The notes: generated by a model not told the origin, from the letters alone. DNA of 64,000 nt from Burkholderiales bacterium (GCA_026932235.1 JAIXKR010000130.1:41225-105224); one strand, 5' to 3'; numbered from the stretch's first letter, positions 41,674-51,375 are shown. Numbers and translations are program-made.

Positions 41674-44600
41674 ATGGCTTCGACCCCCCGTTTCGTCCAC
41701 CTGCGGCTGCACACCGAATACTCGGTCGTCGACGGCACGCTGCGCGTCGGTGCGGCCGTCGCCGCGGCGAGCGCGGACGCGCAGCCCGCGCTCGCCATCT
41801 CCGACCTCGGCAACCTCTTCGGCGCCATCAAGTTCTACAAGGCCTGCCGCGACAAGGGCGTGAAGCCGATCATCGGCGCCGATATCTGGCTGGAGCCGCC
41901 GGCGGAGGCCGGCGAGCGCCAGGCCAGCCGGCTGCTGCTGCTGGTGCAGGACAAGCGGGGATACCTCAACCTCTGCGAGCTGCTGGCGCGCGCCTGGACA
42001 CGCAACGTGCAGCGCAACCAGGCGTGGGTGAAGTGGAACTGGCTGCAGGAGCTCGGCGACGGGCTGATCGCGCTCTCGGGGGCCGACCTCGGCATCGTCG
42101 GCCAGGCGCTGCTGGCCGGCGACAGGGCGCGCGCACGCAGCCTGGCCGAACGGCTCGCGGCGATCTTCCCGCGGCGCTTCTACCTCGAAGTGCAGCGCGC
42201 GGGCGCACCCGCGCACGAGGCGCAGCTGCGCGCCGCGGTGCCGCTGGCGGCCGATCTCGGGCTGCCGGTGGTGGCGACGCACCCGGTGCAGTTCCTCGAA
42301 CCCGACGACTACGAGGCGCACGAGGCGCGCGTATGCATCGCCGACGGCGACACGCTGGACAACCCGCGGCGTGTGCGCCGCTTCACGCCGGAGCAGTCGT
42401 TCACGACGCAGGCGCAGATGGCCGAGCGCTTCGCCGACCTCCCCAGCGCGCTCGCCAACACGGTGCAGATCGCGATGCGCTGCAGCCTCGGCCTGGAACT
42501 GGGCAAGGCGCATCTGCCGGACTTCCCGACGCCCGACGGCCTGCCCCTGCACGAGCACTTCCGCCGCGCGAGCCACGACGGCCTGGAGCGCCGGCTTCTG
42601 GCCCTGTTCCCGGACGAGGCGCAGCGCGAGCGCGAGCGCCCGCGCTACCTCGAGCGGCTGGAGTTCGAGATCCAGACCATCGTGAAGATGGACTTCCCGG
42701 GCTACTTCATGATCGTCTCGGACTTCATCGTCTGGGCCAAGGCCAACGGCTGCCCGGTGGGCCCGGGGCGCGGTTCGGGCGCGGGCTCGCTGGTGGCCTA
42801 CGCGCTCTTCATCACCGACCTCGACCCGCTGCGCTACCAGCTCCTGTTCGAGCGCTTCCTCAACCCCGAGCGGGTGACGATGCCGGACTTCGACGTCGAC
42901 TTCTGCCAGGCCAACCGCGACCGCGTCATCGACTACGTCAAGGACAAGTACGGCCGCGACGCGGTGAGCCAGATCGCCACCTTCGGCACCATGGCCGCCA
43001 AGGCCGCGCTGCGCGACGTGGGGCGAGTGCTCGGCATGGGCTACGGACAGGTCGACGCCATCGCCAAGCTGATCCCCGCGCCGCCGGGCAAGACGGTGAC
43101 GCTGGCGCCGGTACCCGAGCAGCCCGACGGCGGCCTCGTCTACGCGCGCCGGGAGGCGCCCGAGCTCGAGCAGCGCGAGGCCGATGACGAGGAGGTCGCC
43201 GAGCTGCTGCGGCTGGCCATGCGCGTCGAGGGCATCGTGCGCAACATCGGCATGCACGCCGGCGGCGTGCTCATCGCCCCGGGCAAGATCACCGACTTCT
43301 GCCCCCTCTACCAGCAGCCCGGCAGCACGAACGCGGTCAGCCAGTACGACAAGGACGATGTCGAGGCGGTGGGGCTGGTGAAGTTCGACTTCCTCGGCCT
43401 CGCCACGCTGACCATCCTCGAGCTCGCCAAGGAATTCATCCGTGCGCGGCGCAAGGGACGCGAGGACTTCGGCTACGAAACCCTGCCGCTGGACGACCCC
43501 CGCGTCTACAAGCTCTTCGGCGACGGCCTCACCGAGGCGGTGTTCCAGTTCGAGTCATTCGGCATGCAGGCCATGCTGCGCGAGGCACGCCCGAAGCGGC
43601 TGGAGGACCTGATCGCGCTCAACGCGATGTTCCGCCCCGGGCCGATGGAGAACATCCCGAGTTTCTGCGCGCGCAAGAACGGCCGCGAGGCGGTGCAATA
43701 CCCGCACCCCCTGCTGGAGCCGGTGCTGGCCGAGACCTACGGCATCTTCGTCTACCAGGAACAGGTGATGCAGGCCGCGCAGGTGATGGGCGGCTACAGC
43801 CTCGGCGGCGCCGACCTGCTGCGCCGCGCCATGGGCAAGAAGAAGCCCGAGGAGATGGCCAAGGAGCGCGTGAAGTTCCGCGAGGGCGCGATGGCCCAGG
43901 GCATCGACGGGCAGAAGGCCGACGAGGTCTTCGACCTCATGGAGAAGTTCGCCGGCTACGGCTTCAACAAGAGCCACGCCGCGGCCTACAGCCTGCTGGC
44001 CTATCACACGGCGTGGCTCAAGGTGCACTGCGCGGCCGAGTTCTACGCCGCGAACATGACGATAGAGGCCGACGACACCAGCAAGCTCGCGGTGCTGCTG
44101 GCCGACGCGCGCCTGTTCGGCATCGCCGTCGCGCCGCCGGACGTGAACCGCGGCACGCTTCGCTTCGAGCCGGTGAGCGACACCCTCGTGCGCTACGGCC
44201 TGGGCGCGATCAAGGGCACCGGAGCCGGCGCCATCGAGGCCATCGTCGCCGCGCGCGAGGGCCTCGACGGCCAGGGCGGCGGGCCGTTCCGCAGCCTCTT
44301 CGACTTCTGCGCGCGCGTCGACCGCAGCCGCGTCAACAAGCGCGTGGTCGAGGCCTTGATCCGCGCCGGCGCCTTCGACGCGCTGCACCCCTCGCAAGCC
44401 GCCGACCGGATCCCGGCCGTGACGGCAGCCAGCGACGCCGCCGCCATGCTCGGCCGTGCCGAGTTGCTCGCCAGCGTCGGCCTGGCCTTCGACTGGGCCG
44501 ACGCGCAGGCCGCCAACGAGGCGCAGTGCGGGCTCTTCGACTTCGGCGACGACATCCACGGCTCGAGCCGCCAGGAGCCCGCACTCGTCGCCGCCGAGCC

Positions 44601-45273
44601 CTTCGGCCTGCGCGAGCGCCTGCAGCACGAGAAGCTGGCGCTCGGCTTTCACCTCTCGGGCCATCTCTTCGACATCCATGCCGAGGAAGTGCGGCGCTTC
44701 TGCAAGCGGCCGATCGCCGCGCTCGCCGACAGCCGTGAGCCGGTGCTGGTGGCCGGCGTCGTCGGCGCGCTGCGCTTCGCCAACAGAGGCAACAGCCGCA
44801 GCGGGCGCATGCTCCTCTTTCGCATCGACGACGGCAGCGAAAGCGTCGAAGCGGTCATCACCGACGAGAACCTGCTCGAGCGCCGTGACCTGCCGAAGGA
44901 GGACGAGCTGGTGGTCGTGCAGGGCCGCACGCAGCCCGACCGCCTCAGCGGACTGCGGCTGAACGTGCAGCAGGTCTGGGATCTGGCCGCGGCGCGCGCG
45001 CACTTCGGGCGCCATCTGGCCGTCGAGGTCGGTGCCGTGATGCCGCCGGTGGCCGAGCTGGTGCGGCTTGGCGCGGCACGGCGCGTGGAGAACGAGGACG
45101 GCGAGGGGGACGCGCCCGCCCAGGGGCTGAACGTGCGCCTCCTGCTGCGGCGCGCAGGTGCTGCGGCCGAGCTCGATCTCGGCGACGACGGGCGCATCTG
45201 GCCCAGCGACGAGGTGCTCGCGCGCTGGCAGGCCGCCGCGCACGAACACCGCGCCCGCGTGATCTACGACTAG
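41674..45273 (+). CDS. dnaE: DNA polymerase III subunit alpha (DnaE1)
   Basis: 1199 residues. The PHP domain begins FVHLRLHTEYSVVDGTLRVG, the opening of betaproteobacterial DnaE1, not the ELHCLSNFSFLRG opening of DnaE2. The polymerase core has GPGRGSGAGSLVAYALFITD and MPDFDVDFCQANRDRVIDYV with the catalytic aspartates, and FGFNKSHAAAY-type GYGFNKSHAAAYSLLAYHTA. A C-terminal OB fold (PVLVAGVVGALRFANRGNSR) and clamp-binding region follow. It is the replicative polymerase subunit. ATG at 41674, about 57 bp from the divergent hydrolase start. Confidence 0.93.
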   Translation: MASTPRFVHLRLHTEYSVVDGTLRVGAAVAAASADAQPALAISDLGNLFGAIKFYKACRDKGVKPIIGADIWLEPPAEAGERQASRLLLLVQDKRGYLNLCELLARAWTRNVQRNQAWVKWNWLQELGDGLIALSGADLGIVGQALLAGDRARARSLAERLAAIFPRRFYLEVQRAGAPAHEAQLRAAVPLAADLGLPVVATHPVQFLEPDDYEAHEARVCIADGDTLDNPRRVRRFTPEQSFTTQAQMAERFADLPSALANTVQIAMRCSLGLELGKAHLPDFPTPDGLPLHEHFRRASHDGLERRLLALFPDEAQRERERPRYLERLEFEIQTIVKMDFPGYFMIVSDFIVWAKANGCPVGPGRGSGAGSLVAYALFITDLDPLRYQLLFERFLNPERVTMPDFDVDFCQANRDRVIDYVKDKYGRDAVSQIATFGTMAAKAALRDVGRVLGMGYGQVDAIAKLIPAPPGKTVTLAPVPEQPDGGLVYARREAPELEQREADDEEVAELLRLAMRVEGIVRNIGMHAGGVLIAPGKITDFCPLYQQPGSTNAVSQYDKDDVEAVGLVKFDFLGLATLTILELAKEFIRARRKGREDFGYETLPLDDPRVYKLFGDGLTEAVFQFESFGMQAMLREARPKRLEDLIALNAMFRPGPMENIPSFCARKNGREAVQYPHPLLEPVLAETYGIFVYQEQVMQAAQVMGGYSLGGADLLRRAMGKKKPEEMAKERVKFREGAMAQGIDGQKADEVFDLMEKFAGYGFNKSHAAAYSLLAYHTAWLKVHCAAEFYAANMTIEADDTSKLAVLLADARLFGIAVAPPDVNRGTLRFEPVSDTLVRYGLGAIKGTGAGAIEAIVAAREGLDGQGGGPFRSLFDFCARVDRSRVNKRVVEALIRAGAFDALHPSQAADRIPAVTAASDAAAMLGRAELLASVGLAFDWADAQAANEAQCGLFDFGDDIHGSSRQEPALVAAEPFGLRERLQHEKLALGFHLSGHLFDIHAEEVRRFCKRPIAALADSREPVLVAGVVGALRFANRGNSRSGRMLLFRIDDGSESVEAVITDENLLERRDLPKEDELVVVQGRTQPDRLSGLRLNVQQVWDLAAARAHFGRHLAVEVGAVMPPVAELVRLGAARRVENEDGEGDAPAQGLNVRLLLRRAGAAAELDLGDDGRIWPSDEVLARWQAAAHEHRARVIYD

Positions 45274-45316
45274 GCCGCAGGGGTGCGCGCCGCCTTTGCC
45301 GGGCTACAGTGCGCGC

Positions 45317-46570
45317 ATGTACGAAACGCCTCTGACCGGCCTGGTGCTCAGCGGCGGCGGTGCGCGCGCGGCCTACCAGGTCGGCGTGCTGCGTGCGATC
45401 GCGCGCCTGCGCCGCGACGTGCTCGATGCGCGCGAGCGCCAGCGCAACCCCTTCGGCATCATCGTCGGCACCTCGGCCGGCGCCATCAACGCCGCCGCGC
45501 TGGCCTGCCACGCCGACCGCTTCGAGGCCGCCGTCGAGGTGCTGGCCAAGGTCTGGGACGGTTTCCGCGCCGAGCAGATCTACCGCGCCGATTCGCTGGG
45601 CGTGATCCGCAGCGGCGCACAGTGGCTGACCATGCTCTCGCTGGGCTGGCTGATCACGCGCTGGCGCAAGCTGCGCCCGCGTTCTCTGCTGGACAACGAG
45701 CCCCTGCACGGCCTGCTGCAGCGCATGGTGCCGGTCGACCGCCTGCCGATCGTGTTCGCGCGCCGGCAGCTGCACGCGCTGGCGGTCACCGCCTCGAGCT
45801 ACAGCAGCGGCCAGCACGTCACCTTCTTCGACACCGCCGCGCCGCTGGACTCCTGGCAGCGCTCGCAGCGGCGTTCGGTGCGCGGCTCGATCACGCACGC
45901 GCATCTGCTGGCCTCGTCGGCGATCCCCTTCGTCTTCCCCGCGGCGCGCATCGGCGGCGAGCACGATGCCGCCTGGTACGGCGACGGCTCGATGCGCCAG
46001 ACGGCGCCGCTGTCGCCGGCCATCCATCTCGGCGCGCAGCGCCTGCTGATCATCGGCGCGGGCCGCATGCATGAGCCCCCGAGCGAGCGCAGCACGTCCA
46101 ACGGCTACCCCAGCCTCGCGCAGATCGCCGGCCATGCGATGGCCAACATCTTCCTCGATGCGCTCGCGGTCGACGTCGAGCGCATGCAGCGCATCAACCG
46201 CACGCTGGCGCTGCTGCCCGACGACGTGCGCCAGGATACGCCGCTGCGGCCGCTGGAGTCGCTCGTCATCGCGCCCAGCCAGCGCCTGGACGACATCGCC
46301 GCGCGCCACCTGAACTGCCTGCCCGCGCCGGTGCGCACCCTGCTGCGCGGAGTCGGCGTGGGCGGAAGCACCGGTGACGCGCGCGGCGGCTCGGCGCTGG
46401 CGAGCTATCTGCTCTTCGAATGCCCCTACACGCGCGAGCTGATGGCGCTGGGCGAAGCCGACGTGCAGGCGCGCCGCGACGAGGTGTTGCAGTTCTTCGC
46501 CTGGGGACGCAGCACGCGGGCGACGGCGCCGCCGCCCGCGGGTGCCGAGCTGGACCTGGAGCTGCCGTGA
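45317..46570 (+). CDS. Patatin-like phospholipase
   Basis: 417 residues. The glycine-rich oxyanion loop is LVLSGGGARAAYQVGVLRAI, the nucleophile elbow GTSAG has S53, and the dyad Asp is in WYGDGSMRQ near residue 226. The C-terminal third (FECPYTRELMALGEADVQAR) is typical of the DUF3336-free bacterial RssA/patatin group. There is no signal peptide, so it probably hydrolyses lipids at the inner face of the membrane. Confidence 0.85.
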   Translation: MYETPLTGLVLSGGGARAAYQVGVLRAIARLRRDVLDARERQRNPFGIIVGTSAGAINAAALACHADRFEAAVEVLAKVWDGFRAEQIYRADSLGVIRSGAQWLTMLSLGWLITRWRKLRPRSLLDNEPLHGLLQRMVPVDRLPIVFARRQLHALAVTASSYSSGQHVTFFDTAAPLDSWQRSQRRSVRGSITHAHLLASSAIPFVFPAARIGGEHDAAWYGDGSMRQTAPLSPAIHLGAQRLLIIGAGRMHEPPSERSTSNGYPSLAQIAGHAMANIFLDALAVDVERMQRINRTLALLPDDVRQDTPLRPLESLVIAPSQRLDDIAARHLNCLPAPVRTLLRGVGVGGSTGDARGGSALASYLLFECPYTRELMALGEADVQARRDEVLQFFAWGRSTRATAPPPAGAELDLELP

Positions 46571-46609
46571 GCGGCAGCCCCCTGTGGTCCCTCGTCCTTC
46601 CCCGTGCCC

Positions 46610-47002
46610 TCAGCGGCTCGTCGCCGGCGCGGCCTTGCCGGGAGCCGCGGCTTCGGCGCCAGCCCCGGCTTTGGCCGCGCCCGCCCTCGCCTTCGGGCTC
46701 TTCTCTGCCTTCGCCGCGTTCCCCGGTGCCGCCGTGGCCACGTATCCCTGGCCACCGACCGTGAGGCCCGCCTGCGAGAAGCGCGCGGCATTGCCCGGGC
46801 CTATGCCGGAAACGCGCTCGACGAGGTCGCCCCAGTCCTTGAAGCCCGCGAGCTTGCGCTCGTCGAGAATCCTGGTGGAGAGGGACGGCCCGATGCCCTT
46901 GACGGATTGAAGCTCGGCCTGGCTGGCCTTGTTGACATCGACGGCGGCGAACGCGTTGAGCGCGAACATGGCGAGCGCGGCGGCGAGAATGGAACGGAAC
47001 AT
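46610..47002 (-). CDS. ComEA-like helix-hairpin-helix protein
   Basis: 130 residues. A signal peptide (MFRSILAAALAMFALNAFA) leads to VDVNKASQAELQSVKGIGPS, the ComEA helix-hairpin-helix motif, repeated at FKDWGDLVERVSGIGPGNAA. The last 45 residues are Ala/Lys/Gly-rich low complexity. ComEA proteins bind DNA in the periplasm during uptake, but short versions like this are common outside competence loci and no other com gene is nearby. Confidence 0.8.
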   Translation of the reverse strand: MFRSILAAALAMFALNAFAAVDVNKASQAELQSVKGIGPSLSTRILDERKLAGFKDWGDLVERVSGIGPGNAARFSQAGLTVGGQGYVATAAPGNAAKAEKSPKARAGAAKAGAGAEAAAPGKAAPATSR

Positions 47003-47130
47003 GATCGGTCTCCTGTGCATGAAAGAGGGGTTGAAGCCTGGGTCCGGCCCGGGTCTCCCGTCGGCTTCAGGGCCTGGGGTTCGGGCTGGGATCGACTCTA
47101 GGAAGCGCGCGCGCCAGCGTCATTCCCGCC

Positions 47131-48879
47131 GTGGTGGCCCTGCGATCGGGGGCCCCCGAAGAGGGCGTTGCCGGCACCGGCTTGCCGCAAATGCCGATGC
47201 CCGCGCCTGAACCGACTGGCGCACCGGAACGGGAAGCGAGCACGTCGGCGCGAGTGCGGCCGTGGTGGCTGCTCGTCGCGGCCGGAGCCTTCCTCGGCGC
47301 TTCGCTGTCGCTGGCAGGATTCACGCGGCCGCAGGACGCGGCCAAGCTCACGCTGTGGTGGTTCCTGCTCGGCGGCGGCTTGCTGGGCCTGGCGCAGCGT
47401 CGCTCGGGCGGCGCCGCGGGCTGGGTGTGGCTGCTGCTGTGCCTGGTGTTCGGCCTCGACGGCGCGGTGCAGGGCGTGCTGCGCGGCTTCTTCGGCGCGC
47501 AGCCGCAGCCCTCGGTGCTGGCCGAGGCGCTGGCCAACACCTCGTTCGGCGAGGCCCTGGGCTTCGTGCTCGGGCAATGGCGGGCGCTCGCGTGGGCCAC
47601 CCTCTACGGAGGGGTTTGGGGGGGGATCGGCCTTTGGGGGCAGCGACTGTGGCGGCGTGCCCAGCCGCCGCCGGCGTCGCGCCGGCGCACGCTGGGGCTG
47701 GCCCTGCTGCTGATGCTGGCCGCGCTGCTGCACGCCAATCCGACCCTGCTGCGCAACGAGCCCTTTCTGCGCTGGGCGGTGCTCTACCAGCGCCACCAGG
47801 CGGCGCGCGCCGAGATGCAGCAGCTGGCGGCGCGGCGCGCGACGATCCAGGCCGCGCGCGCGCAGTGGCAGCTCCAGCGCGTCGACGCGCGGCCGCGCAC
47901 CGTCGCGCTCTTCATCGGCGAGAGCGCCAACCGCGCCGGCTGGGGCCTCTACGGCTACGCGCGCGACACCACGGCGGCGCTGAGCGCGGCGCTGCACGCG
48001 CTGGGCGGCCAGTTCCTGCGCTTCACGCAGGCGCGCTCGACCGAGGCCTTCACCCTGCCCTCGCTGCGGCTGGCGCTGACGCCGGCCACGCGCAGGCAGC
48101 CCGAGCTCTGGCGCAGCACGCCCGACCTCGTCATGCTCGCGCGCGCGGCGGGCTACCGCGTGAGCTGGCTCTCCAACCAGCCCGGCAGCGACGGCTGGAT
48201 CGCCAGCCTCGGCCATGCGGCCGACGCGCAGGCCTTCATCAACCACGGCAACTGGCGCGACAGCAGCAGCGAGGACGAGGCCCTGGTACCGGTGCTGCGC
48301 GCGCAGCTGCGCGCCGCGCCGCCGGCACCGCACGAGTTCATCGTCGTGCACCTGCTCGGCCAGCACTTTCACTACGCGCAGCGCTGCGGCGCGCAGCTTG
48401 GTCCTTTTGCCGGCGTCGAGGACGACGCGGTGATGCGCAGCCTGCGCGCGCAGGGGCGCTCGCGCAGCACGCTGCAGGCACGCAACGACTACGACGACGC
48501 CACCTGGTGCGGCGCGCGCGCGCTGGCACAGCTGCTGCAGACGCTGGCGCAGGAGCGCGCCGGGCGCGCCGTCTCCGCGCTCTACTTCTCCGATCACGGG
48601 CAGGAAGTCGGCCACACGCGCGACTTCGCCGGCCACAGCAGCGAGGACGACAGCGGCTACACCGTGCCGCTGTGGATCTGGCGCAATGCGCAGGCGCAGG
48701 CGCAGGACCCGCTGCAGGGCGTGCAGCTGCAGGCGCCCGTCCTGCTCGATACGCTGGACCTGGCGCTGCAGCACCTGCTGGGCCTGCGCAGCCGCTGGTA
48801 CGACGAATCGCAGGACTTCCTTGCGCCGGCCTACCATCCACCCGCGCCACCCTGGCCGCCGCGGTCGGCGGCGCACTGA
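47131..48879 (+). CDS. Phosphoethanolamine transferase (EptA/sulfatase-fold)
   Basis: 582 residues. Four or five membrane helices lie within the first 200 residues; a periplasmic sulfatase-like domain follows. TVALFIGESANRAGWGLYGY corresponds to the GETAR..NF.LYGY nucleophile motif of EptA-type enzymes, with Ser where Thr is usual. The metal-binding SDHGQEVG and HSSEDDSGYTVPLWIW follow. It should transfer phosphoethanolamine to lipid A or another glycan. The Ser for Thr change at the nucleophile is worth checking. The start is uncertain; several in-frame ATGs lie in the first 25 codons. Confidence 0.8.
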   Translation: MVALRSGAPEEGVAGTGLPQMPMPAPEPTGAPEREASTSARVRPWWLLVAAGAFLGASLSLAGFTRPQDAAKLTLWWFLLGGGLLGLAQRRSGGAAGWVWLLLCLVFGLDGAVQGVLRGFFGAQPQPSVLAEALANTSFGEALGFVLGQWRALAWATLYGGVWGGIGLWGQRLWRRAQPPPASRRRTLGLALLLMLAALLHANPTLLRNEPFLRWAVLYQRHQAARAEMQQLAARRATIQAARAQWQLQRVDARPRTVALFIGESANRAGWGLYGYARDTTAALSAALHALGGQFLRFTQARSTEAFTLPSLRLALTPATRRQPELWRSTPDLVMLARAAGYRVSWLSNQPGSDGWIASLGHAADAQAFINHGNWRDSSSEDEALVPVLRAQLRAAPPAPHEFIVVHLLGQHFHYAQRCGAQLGPFAGVEDDAVMRSLRAQGRSRSTLQARNDYDDATWCGARALAQLLQTLAQERAGRAVSALYFSDHGQEVGHTRDFAGHSSEDDSGYTVPLWIWRNAQAQAQDPLQGVQLQAPVLLDTLDLALQHLLGLRSRWYDESQDFLAPAYHPPAPPWPPRSAAH

Positions 48880-48913
48880 GCTCGCGCCGCACCCGTCCCC
48901 GCGCGCGCCGATA

Positions 48914-49591
48914 ATGCCGCGCCGAACCGCGCCACCTGTCATGCCCGCCTTGCCCGTCCGAGCGTCCGAGCTCACCGCCTTGCACGACCGCCTGCTCGCG
49001 CGCGCGCACTGGCCGCAACAGGCGGCGGACGAGGACGCCACGCCGCTTGGGCACTGGATCGAGGTCAACCACCGCCAGAACGCGCTGCTCTGGGCGCAGG
49101 AGGATCTGGCGCGGCGCACCACCGTCGCCGACGCCGAGATCGCCGCCAACAAGCGCGCCATCGACGGCCACAACCAGGCACGCAACGACGCCATCGAGCG
49201 CATCGACGAGCTGCTGCTGGTGCAGCTTGGCCTCGTCGACGAAGCCGCCGCGCGCAGCGATGCTCCGCAGGCGGCGCCGCCCGCGGGCGCGCGGCTGAAC
49301 AGCGAGACCGCGGGCAGCATGATCGACCGCCTCTCCATCCTCGCCCTCAAGCTGCGCGCGATGCAGCAGCAGATGACGCGCGACGACGTCGACGAAGCCC
49401 ATCGCAGCGCCAGCCGCCTGCGCCACGCGCGGCTGCGCGAGCAGCGCCAGGATCTCGCCGGCTGTCTGGACGCCTTGCTCGCCGACGCGCTTGCCGGGCG
49501 CGCCTGGTTCAAGGTCTACCGCCAGTTCAAGATGTACAACGACGCGCGCTTCAACCCGGCGCTGGTGGCCGAAGCGCGCGCGCGCGGCTGA
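48914..49591 (+). CDS. DUF4254 protein, LPS-gene neighbour
   Basis: About 225 residues, mostly helical. WIEVNHRQNALLWAQEDLAR, ADAEIAANKRAIDGHNQARN and ERLNSETAGSMIDRLSILAL-type segments match DUF4254, a family usually encoded next to glycosyltransferases, as here (heptosyltransferase I starts 17 bp later). Role unknown. Two in-frame ATGs (48914 and 48941) are possible and neither has a good Shine-Dalgarno sequence. Confidence 0.75.
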   Translation: MPRRTAPPVMPALPVRASELTALHDRLLARAHWPQQAADEDATPLGHWIEVNHRQNALLWAQEDLARRTTVADAEIAANKRAIDGHNQARNDAIERIDELLLVQLGLVDEAAARSDAPQAAPPAGARLNSETAGSMIDRLSILALKLRAMQQQMTRDDVDEAHRSASRLRHARLREQRQDLAGCLDALLADALAGRAWFKVYRQFKMYNDARFNPALVAEARARG

Positions 49592-49608
49592 GGCCTGCGC
49601 ACGACGGC

Positions 49609-50562
49609 GTGAAGCTGCTCATCGTCAAGACCTCGTCGATGGGCGACGTCGTGCACGCGCTGCCGGCGCTCAGCGACGCGCTGCGCGCGCTGCCGGGTCT
49701 GCAGGCCGACTGGCTGGTCGAGAAGCCCTTTGCCGCCATCCCCGCCCTGCACCCGGGCGTGCTGCGCGTGCTGCCCATGGCCTGGCGCAAGTGGCGCAGC
49801 AAGCTGCTGCAGCGCCAGACCTGGGCCGACATGGGCGCCGTGCGCGCGCAGCTGCGCGAGCGGCGCTACGACCTCGTTCTCGACCTGCAGGGCCTGGTGA
49901 AGAGCGCGCTCTGGGCGCGCCTGGCGCAGGCGCCGGTGGCCGGTTACGCCGCCGGCAGCGCGCGCGAGCCGCTGGCCAGCTGGTTCTACGCACGGCGTGC
50001 GGCCGTGCCGCGCGGGCTGCACGCGGTCGAGCGCTGCCGCCGCCTCGCCGCGGCGCACCTGGGCTACACGCTGCCCGCCACCCCGCCGGACTTCGGCCTC
50101 GCGCCGCCCGCTCCCCTCTGGCCCACGCCCGCGCGCTATGCGGTGCTGATTCCCAACGCCAGCCGCATCGAGAAGCTCTGGCCCGAGGCGCGCTGGATCG
50201 CCGTGGGCAAGCGGCTGCAGGGCAGCGGCTTCACGCCGGTCGTGCTGTGGGGCAGTGCCGCCGAGCAGACGCTGGCCGAGCGCATCGCCGCGGGCTGCAG
50301 CGGCGAGGTGCCGCCCTTCCTGAAGGTCGGCGAGATGGCCGGCGTGCTCGCACGCGCGCACTGCATCGTCGGCCTGGACACCGGCTTCACGCACCTGGGC
50401 GCGGCACTGGGCCGGCCGACGATCGGCATCTACTGCGACCACGAGCCGGGCCTGGCCGGCGTCACCGGCCCCGGCCCCGTGGCCAGCGTCGGCGGCAAGC
50501 GCCAGGTGCCACGCCAGGTCGAGGTGCTGGCGCTGCTGGAGGCGCAGCTTGCCGCGGGTTGA
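49609..50562 (+). CDS. waaC: Lipopolysaccharide heptosyltransferase I
   Basis: 317 residues, GT9 family. The N-terminal Rossmann domain is VKLLIVKTSSMGDVVHALPA. The C-terminal donor-site domain has VVLWGSAAEQTLAERIAAGC, and VGLDTGFTHLGAALGRPTIG with the conserved D-T-G-x-x-H motif. It adds the first L-glycero-D-manno-heptose to Kdo2-lipid A at the cytoplasmic face of the membrane. GTG start 17 bp after the DUF4254 stop, so probably one operon. Confidence 0.9.
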   Translation: MKLLIVKTSSMGDVVHALPALSDALRALPGLQADWLVEKPFAAIPALHPGVLRVLPMAWRKWRSKLLQRQTWADMGAVRAQLRERRYDLVLDLQGLVKSALWARLAQAPVAGYAAGSAREPLASWFYARRAAVPRGLHAVERCRRLAAAHLGYTLPATPPDFGLAPPAPLWPTPARYAVLIPNASRIEKLWPEARWIAVGKRLQGSGFTPVVLWGSAAEQTLAERIAAGCSGEVPPFLKVGEMAGVLARAHCIVGLDTGFTHLGAALGRPTIGIYCDHEPGLAGVTGPGPVASVGGKRQVPRQVEVLALLEAQLAAG

Positions 50563-50606
50563 CGCGCGGCGCGACAGGCGCGCAACCGGTAGCGGCAAGC
50601 TCGGCC

Positions 50607-51140
50607 TCAACCGGCGAAACCGCCCTCGCGCAGGAACTGCAACTCCTCGGGCGCGCTCTCGCGGCCCAGCATCGCGTTGCGGTGCGGGAAGCGTCCGAAG
50701 CGTTGCACGATGTCGCGGTGCCCGCGGGCGTGCGCATGCCAGCTCGGCCCCAGTCGCGCGTTGAGGCGAACCGACAGCTCCTGATCGGCAAGATCCTCGG
50801 AATGCGCGAAGGGCAGGCAGAAGAACAGCCGCATCCCCTCCTCCACCTGCGCCATGTGCTGCGCCTGCAGGGCGAGGCGCGCGAAGTGGCGCGCCAGACC
50901 GTCGGTGGCGTACATGTGGGCGCTGCCGCGGAAGGCGTTGCGCGGGTACTGGTCGAGCAGGATCAGCAGCGCCAGCGCGCCCTGCGGCGACTCGACCCAG
51001 GCGTCGTGCTCGCGCCGCGCCGCGGCCAGGTGCAGGGCCAGAAAGCGGTCGTGGAAGTCGCGGTCGAAGGCCGGGTCCTTGCTGAACCACTGGCCGCGCG
51101 CGCCGGCCCGGCGCCAGTAGTCGACGACATGCGCGGGCAT
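50607..51140 (-). CDS. DUF924-family protein
   Basis: 177 residues: MPAHVVDYWRRAGARGQWFS, KDPAFDRDFHDRFLALHLAA, ALLILLDQYPRNAFRGSAHM, and HSEDLADQELSVRLNARLG match DUF924, an all-helical TPR-like family of unknown role. The LDQ(Y/F)PRN(A/I)FRG motif is intact. Cytoplasmic by sequence. Confidence 0.85.
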   Translation of the reverse strand: MPAHVVDYWRRAGARGQWFSKDPAFDRDFHDRFLALHLAAARREHDAWVESPQGALALLILLDQYPRNAFRGSAHMYATDGLARHFARLALQAQHMAQVEEGMRLFFCLPFAHSEDLADQELSVRLNARLGPSWHAHARGHRDIVQRFGRFPHRNAMLGRESAPEELQFLREGGFAG

Positions 51141-51150
51141 GCGCCCTCCC

Positions 51151-51348
51151 CTACGACGGCAGGTTGCCGATGATCCTGGACTTGCCGGCGTGGCGCGCCA
51201 CCACGCCCATGGCCATCGATAGCCCTCCGGTCTGCATGAGCAGCGCCGCGCCCAGCCCCAGGCGCTTGAAGATGGGGACGGCGACGACCGCGGCCCCCAG
51301 CAGCATCACCACCGGGAGCAGGTCGCCGGCGCTGCCTTCGACGGCCAT
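51151..51348 (-). CDS. Small membrane protein, possible CPA2 antiporter fragment
   Basis: 65 residues. LLPVVMLLGAAVVAVPIFKR and the following LGLG look like the first helix of CPA2 cation/proton antiporters (KefB/KefC), but the homology seems to stop there. The rest (LLMQTGGLSMAMGVVARHAG) is a second hydrophobic stretch, then a stop. It may be a truncated antiporter gene or a small two-helix protein of its own. It lies 10 bp from the DUF924 gene on the same strand. Confidence 0.4.
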   Translation of the reverse strand: MAVEGSAGDLLPVVMLLGAAVVAVPIFKRLGLGAALLMQTGGLSMAMGVVARHAGKSRIIGNLPS

Positions 51349-51375
51349 GGCTGCTGTTCGACGCGGCGCGACTCT

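Noticed and set aside
41674-45273. DnaE as the error-prone DnaE2/ImuC partner of ImuAB
   Set aside because: The PHP opening FVHLRLHTEYSVVDG and the 1199-residue length are those of DnaE1; DnaE2 opens ELHCLSNFSFL and is near 1050 residues.
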